Shown: positions 49,182 to 57,680, counted from the first letter of the stretch. The stretch is DNA of 64,000 nt from [Pasteurella] aerogenes (GCA_900637275.1 LR134362.1:2046001-2110000); one strand, 5' to 3'. A program made the numbers and translations. The notes: generated by a model from the letters alone, not told the origin.

Positions 49182-49796
49182 ATGATAGAAATTAAATTGA
49201 ATTATCATAAAACCCATTTTTTAACGAGTGCGCCGAATATTCGTGTCTTACCAGAAGACAGTGGGATTGAAATTGCTTTTGCTGGGCGTTCTAATGCGGG
49301 CAAATCAACAGCGTTAAATGCGTTGACGAATCAAAAAAATCTGGCGCGAACCTCAAAAACGCCGGGACGAACGCAATTAATTAATTTGTTTGAGGTCGAG
49401 CCTCAGTGTAAGTTGGTGGATTTACCGGGCTATGGTTATGCCGCGGTGCCGGAACAGATGAAGATCGAGTGGCAAAAATCGTTAGGCGAATATTTGCAAA
49501 AACGCGAATGTTTAGCGGGTGTGGTGGTGTTGATGGATATTCGCCATCCATTAAAAGATCTTGACCAGCAGATGATTGAATGGGCAGTGGCGTCACAATT
49601 GCCCATCTTAATATTGCTCACTAAAGCTGATAAACTAAGCCAAAGTGCCAGAAGTAAGCAGATAAAAATGGTACGTGAGGCGATTTTACCGTTTCAAGGT
49701 GATGTTCAAGTGGAAGCTTTTTCCGCGCAAAATAAAATCGGCATTGACCGCCTTGCGCAGAAATTAGATCAATGGTTTTCGCCTTTATTTGCTTAA
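49182..49796 (+). CDS. engB: Ribosome-biogenesis GTPase EngB (YihA/YsxC)
   Basis: A 204-residue TrmE-Era-EngA-YihA-type GTPase needed for 50S subunit assembly. G1 is GRSNAGKS at residues 35-42, G2 lies around TSKTPGRTQ, G3 is DLPGYG and G4 is LLTKADK. Length is normal (E. coli 210). It is probably co-transcribed with trmL and has a strong terminator behind it. Confidence 0.94.
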   Translation: MIEIKLNYHKTHFLTSAPNIRVLPEDSGIEIAFAGRSNAGKSTALNALTNQKNLARTSKTPGRTQLINLFEVEPQCKLVDLPGYGYAAVPEQMKIEWQKSLGEYLQKRECLAGVVVLMDIRHPLKDLDQQMIEWAVASQLPILILLTKADKLSQSARSKQIKMVREAILPFQGDVQVEAFSAQNKIGIDRLAQKLDQWFSPLFA

Positions 49797-49810
49797 TGGA
49801 ATAGACATAA

Positions 49811-49859
49811 AAAACCGCCCCTTACGTTATTGTTTCAACCTTGGGGCGGTTTTATTTTT
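49811..49859 (+). terminator. engB terminator
   Basis: AAAACCGCCCC at 49811-49821 pairs with GGGGCGGTTTT at 49843-49853, followed by ATTTTT. Confidence 0.85.
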
Positions 49860-49925
49860 GTGAGTTTAATTGATTAAGGATATCGAGCCTCATCCTTGAG
49901 ACATCGATAATTTGCTGTAAGAGAA

Positions 49926-50306
49926 TTAAATCGCGTTAAATAACACGGTTCCTTTCATGCTAGTCAAGTTGATTTTGCTTGATGCAGATTCTAACGAATT
50001 AATTAATTTTGCTAATTTCCATTCTTGATAGTTGATGCGTTGTTGTTCCATCGCATTATCGCTGGCATCCATTCTGTCAGTAAAGGTTTGACCAACAGTA
50101 TTTTTTGCATTAATTGCAAGATCTAATGTTTCGTTGACTAAACGTTGGAATTGTGCAGTATCTTGGGTGTGTTGCAATGCGGCTAAATTCGCTTTTAATT
50201 GGCTGGAATAAGTAGCGTAATCATTGCTGCTTTGAGCCGCCATCACGTTGGTTGATAGGACGCCGGCGAAAAGGGCTAATGCGAAAGTTTTGGCTAAAGT
50301 TTTCAT
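49926..50306 (-). CDS. Small secreted protein, function unknown
   Basis: A 126-residue protein with a clear signal peptide (MKTLAKTFALALFAGVLSTN then VMA-A, cleavage near residue 24). The mature part is about 100 residues, helical and alanine/glutamine/asparagine-rich, with no cysteine and no domain I recognise. The start has TAGGAGACAG upstream. It is a single gene converging on engB, with its own 260-base upstream gap that also holds the rpoH terminator. A periplasmic helical protein is the most that can be said. Confidence 0.75.
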   Translation of the reverse strand: MKTLAKTFALALFAGVLSTNVMAAQSSNDYATYSSQLKANLAALQHTQDTAQFQRLVNETLDLAINAKNTVGQTFTDRMDASDNAMEQQRINYQEWKLAKLINSLESASSKINLTSMKGTVLFNAI

Positions 50307-50503
50307 AATCTGTCTCCTAAAATGTAATCTGTATCTGTAAATTTTTTCTTCTCACAACTGCTTTGCTGCTGAAGATGGATTTATTATAATTTTTAACTTA
50401 AATATAACAATAGCTAAAAAATAAATTAACTATCAACTAATTATTAATAATGTTGAGGGGTATTAATTTTTATTTATTGGCTAGATATTGTGTTCTGCGG
50501 GGA

Positions 50504-50540
50504 TGGGATAAAAAAAGGTGATCAATGATGATCACCTTTT
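50504..50540 (-). terminator. rpoH terminator
   Basis: AAAAGGTGATCA at 50513-50524 pairs with TGATCACCTTTT at 50529-50540 around a four-base loop. On the minus strand T residues follow. Confidence 0.8.
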
Positions 50541-50570
50541 CATAATATATTTGAATTGATAGAAAATTTA

Positions 50571-51419
50571 TTAAAAATTAACCGCACTTTTTAATTTTTT
50601 TAGCGCGTTAGTTTCCAATTGGCGCACACGCTCTGCGGAAATATTGTATTTTGCCGCTAAATCTTGCAACGTGGCTTTATTATCATCCAACCAGCGGGCT
50701 TTGATAATATCTTGGCTGCGTTCATCTAAGGCATCCAATGCAACGCTAAGTTGGTCAGCCGCTTGGCTTTCGTAATTTTCGCTTTCTAATTCGGCGGCAA
50801 AATTTGAGCTTTTGTCTTCCAAATAGCGTGCCGGCACGTAGCTTTCTTCGTCGTGGTCATCATTTGGTAAATCAAAACCAACATCGGAACCGGTCATGCG
50901 GCTTTCCATTTCAATCACGTCTTCTTTGGAAACGCCTAATTCTTGCGCCACCATATCCACTTCATTTTCATTAAACCAGCCTAAACGCTGTTTGGTTTTA
51001 CGCAAATTGAAGAACAATTTACGTTGTGCTTTGGTGGTCGCCACTTTCACAATACGCCAGTTACGCAATACGTATTCATGAATTTCCGCTTTGATCCAAT
51101 GTACCGCGAAAGAAACCAAACGTACACCCACTTCCGGATTGAAACGTTTAACCGCTTTCATTAAACCGATATTCCCCTCTTGAATTAAGTCCGCTTGCGG
51201 CAAACCATAACCGGAATATCCGCGCGCCACATGAATGACAAAGCGAAGATGAGACAGGATCAGCTGTTTTGCTGCTTCCAAATCTTCTTGATAGTACAAA
51301 CGCTCTGCCAATTCCTTTTCTTCCTCTGCACTTAGCATCGGATATTCATTTGCGGCTCGGATATAACCCTCTAAGCTGCCTTGAGGAACCAACATCATAG
51401 CCTGTTCTTTGTTCATCAT
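50571..51419 (-). CDS. rpoH: RNA polymerase sigma factor RpoH (sigma-32)
   Basis: A 282-residue heat-shock sigma factor (E. coli 284). Region 2 (LIQEGNIGLMKAVKRFNPEVG) and the adjacent region 2.4 (HWIKAEIHEYVLRNWRIVK) are present. The RpoH box (QRKLFFNLRKTKQRLGW), which is its FtsH/DnaK control element, lies near residues 132-148. Region 4.2 (LQDLAAKYNISAERVRQLE) is the -35-binding helix-turn-helix. Two ATGs lie side by side at 51419 and 51416; AAGGA is better spaced for the second. It directs chaperone and protease genes during heat stress. Confidence 0.95.
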   Translation of the reverse strand: MMNKEQAMMLVPQGSLEGYIRAANEYPMLSAEEEKELAERLYYQEDLEAAKQLILSHLRFVIHVARGYSGYGLPQADLIQEGNIGLMKAVKRFNPEVGVRLVSFAVHWIKAEIHEYVLRNWRIVKVATTKAQRKLFFNLRKTKQRLGWFNENEVDMVAQELGVSKEDVIEMESRMTGSDVGFDLPNDDHDEESYVPARYLEDKSSNFAAELESENYESQAADQLSVALDALDERSQDIIKARWLDDNKATLQDLAAKYNISAERVRQLETNALKKLKSAVNF

Positions 51420-51451
51420 TTTCCTTCTTAGTAAGAATAAAGTTTACGTCA

Positions 51452-51479
51452 GTTATAGCATAATTAAAAATAAGATCAA
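51452..51479 (-). promoter_or_regulatory. Probable sigma-70 promoter of rpoH
   Basis: On the minus strand TTGATC (51479-51474) and TATAAC (51457-51452) are 16 bases apart, about 35 bases before the rpoH start. Confidence 0.5.
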
Positions 51480-51582
51480 TAGATTTTGACAATTAATCCT
51501 ATCATTTTGCACAGAAATTAGACCGCACTTTTAGGGATAAGTTCATCAAAATTGCCTTATTTTATGATTTCCAGCGTTTATT

Positions 51583-52134
51583 TTACAACGTCGCTAAATA
51601 GCTTTGCCAATCAAAATATTGACCGGGATCGATTTTTCTACCCGGCGAAATATCGCAATGTCCGACAATGCGATCTTTACGGATATGTGGGTAAGCCTTC
51701 ATTAGGCTTTTGCTTAAGCGAATTAATGCGCTATATTGCGCGGGTGTAAAGGGTTGCTCATTGCTGCCCTCTAATTCGATGCCAATGGAAAAATCGTTGC
51801 ATTTTTCCCGCCCTTGGAAACAAGATAATCCGGCGTGCCAAGCTCGATCATTAAAACTGACATATTGTGTGATTTGCCCTTGGCGATCAATTAAACAATG
51901 AGCGGACACGCGGATTTGGTAAATTTCTTGAAAATACGGGTGCGCGGTAGGATCCAGTTGACCTTGAAAAAAATCGTCAATATAACCGCCGCCAAATTGC
52001 TCCGGCGGTAGACTGATATAGTGGATCACCAGCAAGGAAATTTCCGTGTCGGATGGTCTTAAATCATAGTGCGGCGATAGGATTTTTCGCTCGTCAAGGA
52101 GCCATCCGTTTTCAATTTTTATTTCGTTCTTCAT
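51583..52134 (-). CDS. ampD: 1,6-Anhydro-N-acetylmuramyl-L-alanine amidase AmpD
   Basis: A 183-residue cytoplasmic zinc amidase, exactly the E. coli length. It removes peptides from anhydro-muropeptides in cell-wall recycling. Zinc-ligand regions are LLVIHYISLP (His38) and IVGHCDISPGRKIDPG; GIELEGSN holds conserved active-site residues. I use the ATG at 52134 (MKNEIKIENG), the normal AmpD start, not the extension into the pilA promoter. It diverges from pilABCD, the same arrangement I recall from Haemophilus influenzae. Confidence 0.93.
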   Translation of the reverse strand: MKNEIKIENGWLLDERKILSPHYDLRPSDTEISLLVIHYISLPPEQFGGGYIDDFFQGQLDPTAHPYFQEIYQIRVSAHCLIDRQGQITQYVSFNDRAWHAGLSCFQGREKCNDFSIGIELEGSNEQPFTPAQYSALIRLSKSLMKAYPHIRKDRIVGHCDISPGRKIDPGQYFDWQSYLATL

Positions 52135-52164
52135 TTTGAGATTGTTTTTTGTTGTATAAAATTT

Positions 52165-52190
52165 ATTTTTGCGATCTGTATCGAAAAAAT
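52165..52190 (+). promoter_or_regulatory. CRP-S (competence regulatory) site ahead of pilA
   Basis: TGCGATCTGTATCGAA at 52170-52185, flanked by T and A runs, closely matches the competence site TTTTTGCGATCN(2-3)GATCGCAAAAA. CRP-S sites need both CRP-cAMP and Sxy. It lies about 100 bases before the pilA ATG and about 35 bases from the ampD ATG. Confidence 0.8.
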
Positions 52191-52279
52191 CGCCCGATCT
52201 TTTCGCGTTTCCATACTTTTCTTTGCACACTAACGGTTGTCATTTTGGCATTGATTATCTAGCAAGAAAAGGAAAAAAG

Positions 52280-52762
52280 ATGAAAAATTTACACCGCACT
52301 TTCGTTAACGCAAAAACACCGGCTCATAGGTTATTTGTTCATCAAGGTTGGTATAAAGGATTTACCTTGGTGGAATTGATGATCGTGATCGCGATTGTTG
52401 CCATTTTAGCCACTATTGCCATTCCATCGTATCAAAATTACACCAAAAAAGCGGCAATGTCTGAATTATTACAAGCCTCCGCGCCTTATCGTTCGGAAGT
52501 GGAGCTTTGTATTTATAACAATGGCGACAATAAAAATTGCAGCGCGGGTTCCAACGGTATTCAACAAAATAGTGGCGAACGCGGTAAATATATTAAATCC
52601 GTCAATGTACAAGCCGGTGTGATTACGGTGGAGGGTAAAGGCGCGTTGGAAAATATAAGCTATTCGTTAACCTCCTCAGGCGATGCGTTAGATGGTGTTG
52701 TCTGGAGCGTGAATTGCTTTTCTAATGATGAACTATTTCCCGCCGGTTATTGTAGCAATTAG
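52280..52762 (+). CDS. pilA: Type IV prepilin PilA
   Basis: A 160-residue type IV major pilin. The prepilin motif G|FTLVELMIVIAIVAILATIAIP places cleavage after Gly27 and gives the standard N-methylated Phe and Glu5. The C-terminal pair Cys-NCFSN...GYC forms the usual pilin disulfide. The leader is 27 residues, about double the usual Pasteurellaceae length, and contains an uptake signal as HRTF. There is no other in-frame start closer to the motif, and AAAGGA precedes this ATG. It heads pilABCD, needed for twitching and DNA uptake. Confidence 0.93.
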   Translation: MKNLHRTFVNAKTPAHRLFVHQGWYKGFTLVELMIVIAIVAILATIAIPSYQNYTKKAAMSELLQASAPYRSEVELCIYNNGDNKNCSAGSNGIQQNSGERGKYIKSVNVQAGVITVEGKGALENISYSLTSSGDALDGVVWSVNCFSNDELFPAGYCSN

Positions 52763-52770
52763 AGGCAAAT

Positions 52771-54195
52771 ATGGCAGAACCGAATATCATGCCGCTTGAA
52801 AATGTGCCAATGGTGGTGGCGGAAAACGGAGAATGTTTCCAAATTGCACCGCATTTATGGCAGCAAAATCAACAGCAACAAACCTTGTTATTGCGTTATT
52901 TTGCTTTGCCTTTACGTCAAGATGCGCAAACTTTGTGGCTCGGTGTGGACAGTTTAAATAATCTTGCTGCTTGCGAAACCTTTGCGTTTCTTAGAGGAAA
53001 AATGGTCGAGCCGGTATTATTGTCCAATACCGATCTGAAAGCATTACTACAACAGCTTTCGCCGCCGCAGTTTAGCGTAGAAGAAACGCCACAGGTAAGC
53101 TATCAGGCGCCTGAAGTATCTGAGATGGAAACGGAAACCGGCAGCGATGAACCGGTTATTCGCCTGTTGTCGCATCTTTTTGAACAAGCGGTGAAATGGC
53201 AAGCCTCCGATATTCATTTGGAACCGCAAGCTCATCATTTACAAATCCGTTTTCGCATTGATGGCGTGCTACAGCCGCAACCGAAACTTGCCCTCAACTT
53301 GGCTGCGCGTTTAATTTCCCGTTTGAAATTGTTGGCAAAATTGGATATTAGCGAAACACGCCTACCGCAAGACGGACGTTTCCAGTTTAAAACCACTTTT
53401 TCAGATCGTTTGGATTTTCGTTTATCCACTTTACCCACTTATTTTGGTGAAAAAGCTGTATTGCGTTTGCAGCAAAATAAACCGGTGCATTTCAGTTTTG
53501 CGGAACTTGGTATGAATGCATGGCAACAACAATGCGTTGTGAATGCATTAAGTCAACCGCAAGGTTTGATTTTGGTGACCGGTCCTACCGGTAGCGGGAA
53601 AAGTATTTCACTTTATACCGCCCTTCAGCATCTCAATAGCCGCGATAAACATATTTTAACCGCTGAAGATCCGATTGAAATTGCGTTGGAAGGGATTATG
53701 CAAACGCAAGTCAATTTAGCCATTGGTTTGGATTTCAGCCGCCTGTTACGAACCTTTTTGCGCCAAGACCCGGATATTATTATGCTTGGCGAAATTCGTG
53801 ATGAAGACAGTGCAGCCATGGCGTTGCGCGCGGCGCAAACTGGGCATTTAGTGTTGTCCACTTTGCATACTAATGACGCACCCTCCGCCCTTTCTCGCTT
53901 ACAGCAATTAGGCATTCAATCCCATGAAATTGAACACAGCTTATTATTGGTGATTGCCCAACGTTTGGTTCGCAAAAAATGCCAAAAGTGCGGTCATTTT
54001 TCCGACGATTTGTGCGATTGTTTTCAAGGGTATCAAGGGCGGATTGGTATTTATCAGTTCTTACAACCAACGCTTGAGGCACGCGGTTATCAGACTGATT
54101 TTGCGGATTTACGCCAAAGCGCAGAGGAAAAAGTGCAACAGGGGTTAACGGATTGGGCAGAGGTGGAACGCGTGTTGGGAAAAGCATATGGCTAA
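52771..54195 (+). CDS. pilB: Type IV pilus assembly ATPase PilB
   Basis: A 474-residue GspE/PilB secretion ATPase that powers pilus extension. Walker A GPTGSGKS starts at residue 271, followed by the Asp box (ILTAEDPIEIAL), Walker B (DPDIIMLGEIRDEDSA) and the His box (GHLVLSTLHTNDA). A tetracysteine zinc site follows; its second pair (KCQKCGHF) is encoded by an uptake signal. It is shorter at the N-terminus than P. aeruginosa PilB (566), as in Haemophilus. Starts eight bases after pilA and overlaps pilC by eight bases. Confidence 0.93.
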   Translation: MAEPNIMPLENVPMVVAENGECFQIAPHLWQQNQQQQTLLLRYFALPLRQDAQTLWLGVDSLNNLAACETFAFLRGKMVEPVLLSNTDLKALLQQLSPPQFSVEETPQVSYQAPEVSEMETETGSDEPVIRLLSHLFEQAVKWQASDIHLEPQAHHLQIRFRIDGVLQPQPKLALNLAARLISRLKLLAKLDISETRLPQDGRFQFKTTFSDRLDFRLSTLPTYFGEKAVLRLQQNKPVHFSFAELGMNAWQQQCVVNALSQPQGLILVTGPTGSGKSISLYTALQHLNSRDKHILTAEDPIEIALEGIMQTQVNLAIGLDFSRLLRTFLRQDPDIIMLGEIRDEDSAAMALRAAQTGHLVLSTLHTNDAPSALSRLQQLGIQSHEIEHSLLLVIAQRLVRKKCQKCGHFSDDLCDCFQGYQGRIGIYQFLQPTLEARGYQTDFADLRQSAEEKVQQGLTDWAEVERVLGKAYG

Positions 54196-55411
54196 CTTAA
54201 AATTATTTGCTTGGTCAGGGAAAAATAAATTACAGCAAAAACAACAGGGGATGATTGTGGCGCGAGATAAAACCGAGGCACAATATCGCTTGTTTCAGCG
54301 CGGATTGGCGCACGTGAAATTACAACAACATTGGCAATTGAGCAGTAAGCCGAAAAAGGCGCAACTTGTTGATTTATTTATGCAACTTTCCGTGCTCCTA
54401 AATGCGGCGGTTCCCTTAAAAGACAGCCTGCAGATTTTATGGCAAAACTGTGCACAACCAACGTTGTATCAATGGTTGCAGCAGTTGATTTTAGATTTGG
54501 AAACTGGTTTATCCTTTTCGCAAGCCTTGGAACGCCAAGGACGCTATTTAAACGATCAAGAGCGCCAATTGATTTTAGTGGGAGAGATGACGGGAAAATT
54601 ACCCTTGGTCTGTGAACAATTGGCGCAGCATAAAGCGCAAACCTTGGCATTGCAGCGTAAAATCCAAAAAATTCTACTTTATCCCATGTTGGTATTAGCG
54701 ATTTCTTTCATATTGACCGTGTTGTTGCTGATATTTATTGTGCCGCAATTTGCTGAAATGTATGCAGAAAATCAAGCCAATTTGCCGGCATTTACCGCCA
54801 TTTTGCTGCATATTTCTGCTGGGTTGCAAGATTATTTTTGGCAATTAACCATATTGTTTGGTCTATTAATCGTCTTATTGCGTTACCAATTTGCTCATTC
54901 TCCATCATGGCAGCGGCAAAAAGCTAAATTGATGATGCACCTGCCGGTGATCTGTCGAGTGGTGCAATTTTCCCGGTTGATTGGTTTTTGCCACAGTTTG
55001 TCTTTGATGTTGAGCGCAGGCATTGCGCTGACGCAAGGACTGCAATCCTTTTTACCGCAGCAAAAAAGTTGGCAAGTCTCTCCGGCGCCAAGCGGCGATA
55101 TTTTGCTGGTGGAATGGATCAAGGAAACGTTAAATGGAGTAAATCAAGGTTATCCGTTGTCGGCATCGGTGAGTTCGGTTTGGTTTCCTATGCCGGCCCA
55201 ACAAATGTTAAAAATAGGCGAAAATAGCGGTAAAGTTGCCCTAATGTTGCGCCATATTGCCGATACTTATCAACAACAACTGGATCATCAGGTGGATTTA
55301 TTAGCGCAATTATTGGAGCCTTTGCTGATGTTGATTATCGGCGGGCTTATTGGCGCCATTATGTTGGGAATGTATTTGCCGATTTTTAATATGGGGTCGT
55401 TAATTCAATGA
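54188..55411 (+). CDS. pilC: Type IV pilus inner-membrane platform protein PilC
   Basis: A 407-residue GspF/PilC protein with two GspF domains (about 65-185 and 265-395). Each has the GEMTGKLP or GENSGKVALML type motif, with three membrane helices around 165-190, 215-235 and 375-400. It anchors PilB and pilin insertion at the inner membrane. It overlaps pilB by eight bases and pilD by four bases (ATGA), so translation is coupled. Confidence 0.93.
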   Translation: MANLKLFAWSGKNKLQQKQQGMIVARDKTEAQYRLFQRGLAHVKLQQHWQLSSKPKKAQLVDLFMQLSVLLNAAVPLKDSLQILWQNCAQPTLYQWLQQLILDLETGLSFSQALERQGRYLNDQERQLILVGEMTGKLPLVCEQLAQHKAQTLALQRKIQKILLYPMLVLAISFILTVLLLIFIVPQFAEMYAENQANLPAFTAILLHISAGLQDYFWQLTILFGLLIVLLRYQFAHSPSWQRQKAKLMMHLPVICRVVQFSRLIGFCHSLSLMLSAGIALTQGLQSFLPQQKSWQVSPAPSGDILLVEWIKETLNGVNQGYPLSASVSSVWFPMPAQQMLKIGENSGKVALMLRHIADTYQQQLDHQVDLLAQLLEPLLMLIIGGLIGAIMLGMYLPIFNMGSLIQ

Positions 55412-56109
55412 TGCTGGTGATTTGTTGGTTTTATGGCAACGCGCTCGGTTACGCGGTGTATCGTTATTTGAGTGGATTTTCTGCACGCTTAAGTGAGCAA
55501 GTTTTGCTGAATTTTTGTGAAATGTTTCCGCAAAATCCACCGCACTTTGCGGCAGACCATTGTGCGTTGACACCCTTAAAGTGCGGTCATTTTTTTTATT
55601 ATATTTTGGGTTTCGGCGTGCTGTTGGTTTTGCTAGCATCGCTTTTTGATCCTTTTACTGGATTGTGGTTGGGCAGCTATGTGGCGCTGTTATTTTGTGT
55701 GGCAATAATTGATGGTTATTACCAATTAATCTCACCAACATTATGTCAATTATTGTTTGTTTGCGCGGTTGTACGTGCATATTTTGTTGCCGTTCCTGTG
55801 GATTTAATTGCCAGTTTGCAAGGCGCATCGTTTGGATTTTTAGCATTTTATGGATTGTATTATGCAGCAAAATGGGTTTATCGGCGTGAAGCGTTGGGGC
55901 GCGGTGATTATTGGCTAATGCTGGGGTTGGGCGGTGTTACACCGATAGTACAATTGCCTTGGTTGGTTCTCGGCGCTTGTTTGAGCGCGTTAATTTATGT
56001 GGGCTATTTAAGCTATCGCGGTATGCGACCTGAATGGGTAGCGTTTGGTCCATTTTTAAGTCTTGCCGGTGGAGGAATTTTATTGCTGAATCTGTACAGC
56101 TTGGCGTAA
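55408..56109 (+). CDS. pilD: Prepilin peptidase PilD (short form)
   Basis: A 233-residue membrane peptidase that cleaves PilA after Gly27. The catalytic aspartates are in VAIIDGYYQLI and the GxGD motif RGDYWLMLG. It is about 55 residues shorter than P. aeruginosa PilD. Its N-terminal cytoplasmic part lacks the paired CxxC motifs of the methyltransferase domain, although NFC, DHC and KCG cysteines remain. An inverted pair of uptake signals with a T8 tail (55539-55597) lies inside this region. N-methylation of pilin by this enzyme is therefore uncertain; peptidase activity is well supported. Confidence 0.9.
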   Translation: MMLVICWFYGNALGYAVYRYLSGFSARLSEQVLLNFCEMFPQNPPHFAADHCALTPLKCGHFFYYILGFGVLLVLLASLFDPFTGLWLGSYVALLFCVAIIDGYYQLISPTLCQLLFVCAVVRAYFVAVPVDLIASLQGASFGFLAFYGLYYAAKWVYRREALGRGDYWLMLGLGGVTPIVQLPWLVLGACLSALIYVGYLSYRGMRPEWVAFGPFLSLAGGGILLLNLYSLA

Positions 56110-56155
56110 CTGTGCCAAAATTTGTGTTTCAACAAGAACATAAATAAGGGTTGTG

Positions 56156-56776
56156 ATGACATATATTGTGGGGTTAACCGGCGGTATTGGCAGCGGTAAA
56201 AGTACGGTGGCGGAGTTGTTTGCTGAACTTGGTGTACCGGTGATCGACGCGGATGTAGTAGCGCGCGAGGTAGTGGCAAAAGGTTCGCCGCTGTTGGCAA
56301 AAATTGTGGCTTATTTTGGTTCGGAAATTTTATTGGAAAATGGGGAGCTAAATCGCGCGGCATTGCGCGAGCGCGTGTTTCATCATGTGGCAGAAAAACA
56401 ATGGCTCAACGCGTTGCTGCACCCTGCCATTCGTGAGGAAATGTTGCGCCAATTACAAGAACAGGATTCTCCTTATGTGTTGTGGGTGGTGCCTTTGTTA
56501 ATTGAAAATAAATTGACTGCACTTTGCCAGCGTGTATTAGTGGTGGATGTGGATCCGGCGACACAAATTACGCGAGCAACGCAACGAGATAGTAATCGGG
56601 TGGAGTTAATTCGCCAAATTATGGCATCTCAGGTGAGTCGCGAGGAACGTTTGCGTTATGCAGATGATGTGATTAATAACGAGGGTGATTTGCACAAATC
56701 TTTGCCGCAATTAAAGCAAAAAGTGCTAGAATTACATCAATCTTATTTACAATTGAGCGGAAATAATCATGACTGA
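56156..56776 (+). CDS. coaE: Dephospho-CoA kinase CoaE
   Basis: A 206-residue P-loop kinase, the E. coli length. It phosphorylates the 3'-hydroxyl of dephospho-CoA, the last step of coenzyme A synthesis. The P-loop GGIGSGKS is at residues 9-16, followed by DADVVAREV and LVVDVDPATQITR with the TQRD lid. I use the ATG at 56156, one codon inside a GTG alternative. It follows pilD by 46 bases, as in the pilABCD-coaE-yacG order common in gamma-proteobacteria. Confidence 0.95.
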   Translation: MTYIVGLTGGIGSGKSTVAELFAELGVPVIDADVVAREVVAKGSPLLAKIVAYFGSEILLENGELNRAALRERVFHHVAEKQWLNALLHPAIREEMLRQLQEQDSPYVLWVVPLLIENKLTALCQRVLVVDVDPATQITRATQRDSNRVELIRQIMASQVSREERLRYADDVINNEGDLHKSLPQLKQKVLELHQSYLQLSGNNHD

Positions 56777-56975
56777 TGAGATATTTGACGTGCCTTGCCC
56801 GACTTGTAAAAAAGCAGTGACATGGTCGGAAGAAAGCCCCTATCGCCCTTTTTGCAGCAAACGTTGCCAATTGATTGATTTGGGTGAATGGGCAAATGAA
56901 GAAAAAGCCATTCCTTGCGATAGTGCGGATTTCGCGATGGATGAAAATTTTAGCGAAGATTGGAGCCGACATTAA
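56769..56975 (+). CDS. yacG: DNA gyrase inhibitor YacG
   Basis: A 68-residue zinc protein (E. coli 65). The four zinc cysteines are C10-P-T-C13 and C29-S-K-R-C33, followed by the conserved RCQLIDLGEWANEEKAIP tract. E. coli YacG binds GyrB and blocks DNA binding by gyrase. It overlaps the coaE end by eight bases, and its stop overlaps the next start as TAATG. Confidence 0.93.
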   Translation: MTDEIFDVPCPTCKKAVTWSEESPYRPFCSKRCQLIDLGEWANEEKAIPCDSADFAMDENFSEDWSRH

Positions 56976-57241
56976 TGGATATTCAACATCAATATGATGC
57001 TACCCAAGGTGAATTTTTTATTGTGGATGAGCAGCAGCGTAAAATTGCTGAATTGACCTATTTTTTTGTAGATGCGCAAACCATTAATGCAACGCATACT
57101 TTTGTTTCCGAAGTGCTGCGCGGTCAAGGGGTGGCAGATAAATTGTATCAGGCGTTGTTGACGTTTGTGCGCGAAAAACAATTGAAATTGATCCCAACGT
57201 GTAGCTATATTGCGAAAAAATGGGAACGGGAAAATCGCTGA
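56975..57241 (+). CDS. Small GNAT-family N-acetyltransferase (YjdJ/GTF type)
   Basis: An 88-residue minimal acetyltransferase of the YjdJ-like GNAT group. The acetyl-CoA loop is RGQGVADKLYQALLTFV (about 50-66), and the PTCSYIAKKWERE C-terminus is conserved in this group. The substrate is unknown. The ATG at 56975 overlaps the yacG stop, so the two are translationally coupled. I rejected an earlier in-frame GTG inside yacG. Confidence 0.85.
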   Translation: MDIQHQYDATQGEFFIVDEQQRKIAELTYFFVDAQTINATHTFVSEVLRGQGVADKLYQALLTFVREKQLKLIPTCSYIAKKWERENR

Positions 57242-57261
57242 TTTAAAGGTGAGGTGGAGTG

Positions 57262-57657
57262 ATGAAAAAATGGGGATGTACTTTACTTGCATTGGCATTT
57301 TCCACTTCAGTGGCAGCGGAAGCGGAAAGCATGAAAATTGCATTGGTCAAACGGATGTATGAGGAAGTGAAGAAAACCGATAATTCATTATTTGTCATTG
57401 AACAACATGCGGATGCAGTGTTAAAAAATGCCTTTAAGATGATGCAATTACAAGAAGAAAGCTGTTTGCAAGCGGATTATATGTTTGACAGTCAAGATCC
57501 CGATTATTCCGTGCCGATCCAATTTTATCCAGATAAAGAGGACGTGATCGCTGATTTGGGCTATAGCCAAGTCAGATTTAAATTTACCTATATCGGCGGG
57601 CGTTATAAAATCGCGGACGTGGGCGAGTTAAAAAACGCGTTATTGTGTAAAGAATAA
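57262..57657 (+). CDS. Secreted protein of unknown function
   Basis: A 131-residue protein with a signal peptide of about 19 residues (MKKWGCTLLALAFSTSVAA). The mature part looks like a small alpha/beta domain, with a buried-type CLQADYMFDSQDPDYSVP stretch, a second tract VRFKFTYIGGRYKIADVG and a C-terminal cysteine; the two cysteines could form a disulfide. It resembles small DUF3828-like periplasmic proteins, but I am not confident of a family. The ATG at 57262 follows GGTGGAG. Last gene of the coaE group, before a strong terminator. Confidence 0.75.
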   Translation: MKKWGCTLLALAFSTSVAAEAESMKIALVKRMYEEVKKTDNSLFVIEQHADAVLKNAFKMMQLQEESCLQADYMFDSQDPDYSVPIQFYPDKEDVIADLGYSQVRFKFTYIGGRYKIADVGELKNALLCKE

Positions 57658-57680
57658 GCCTTTTTATTTTGCAGCCTTGA

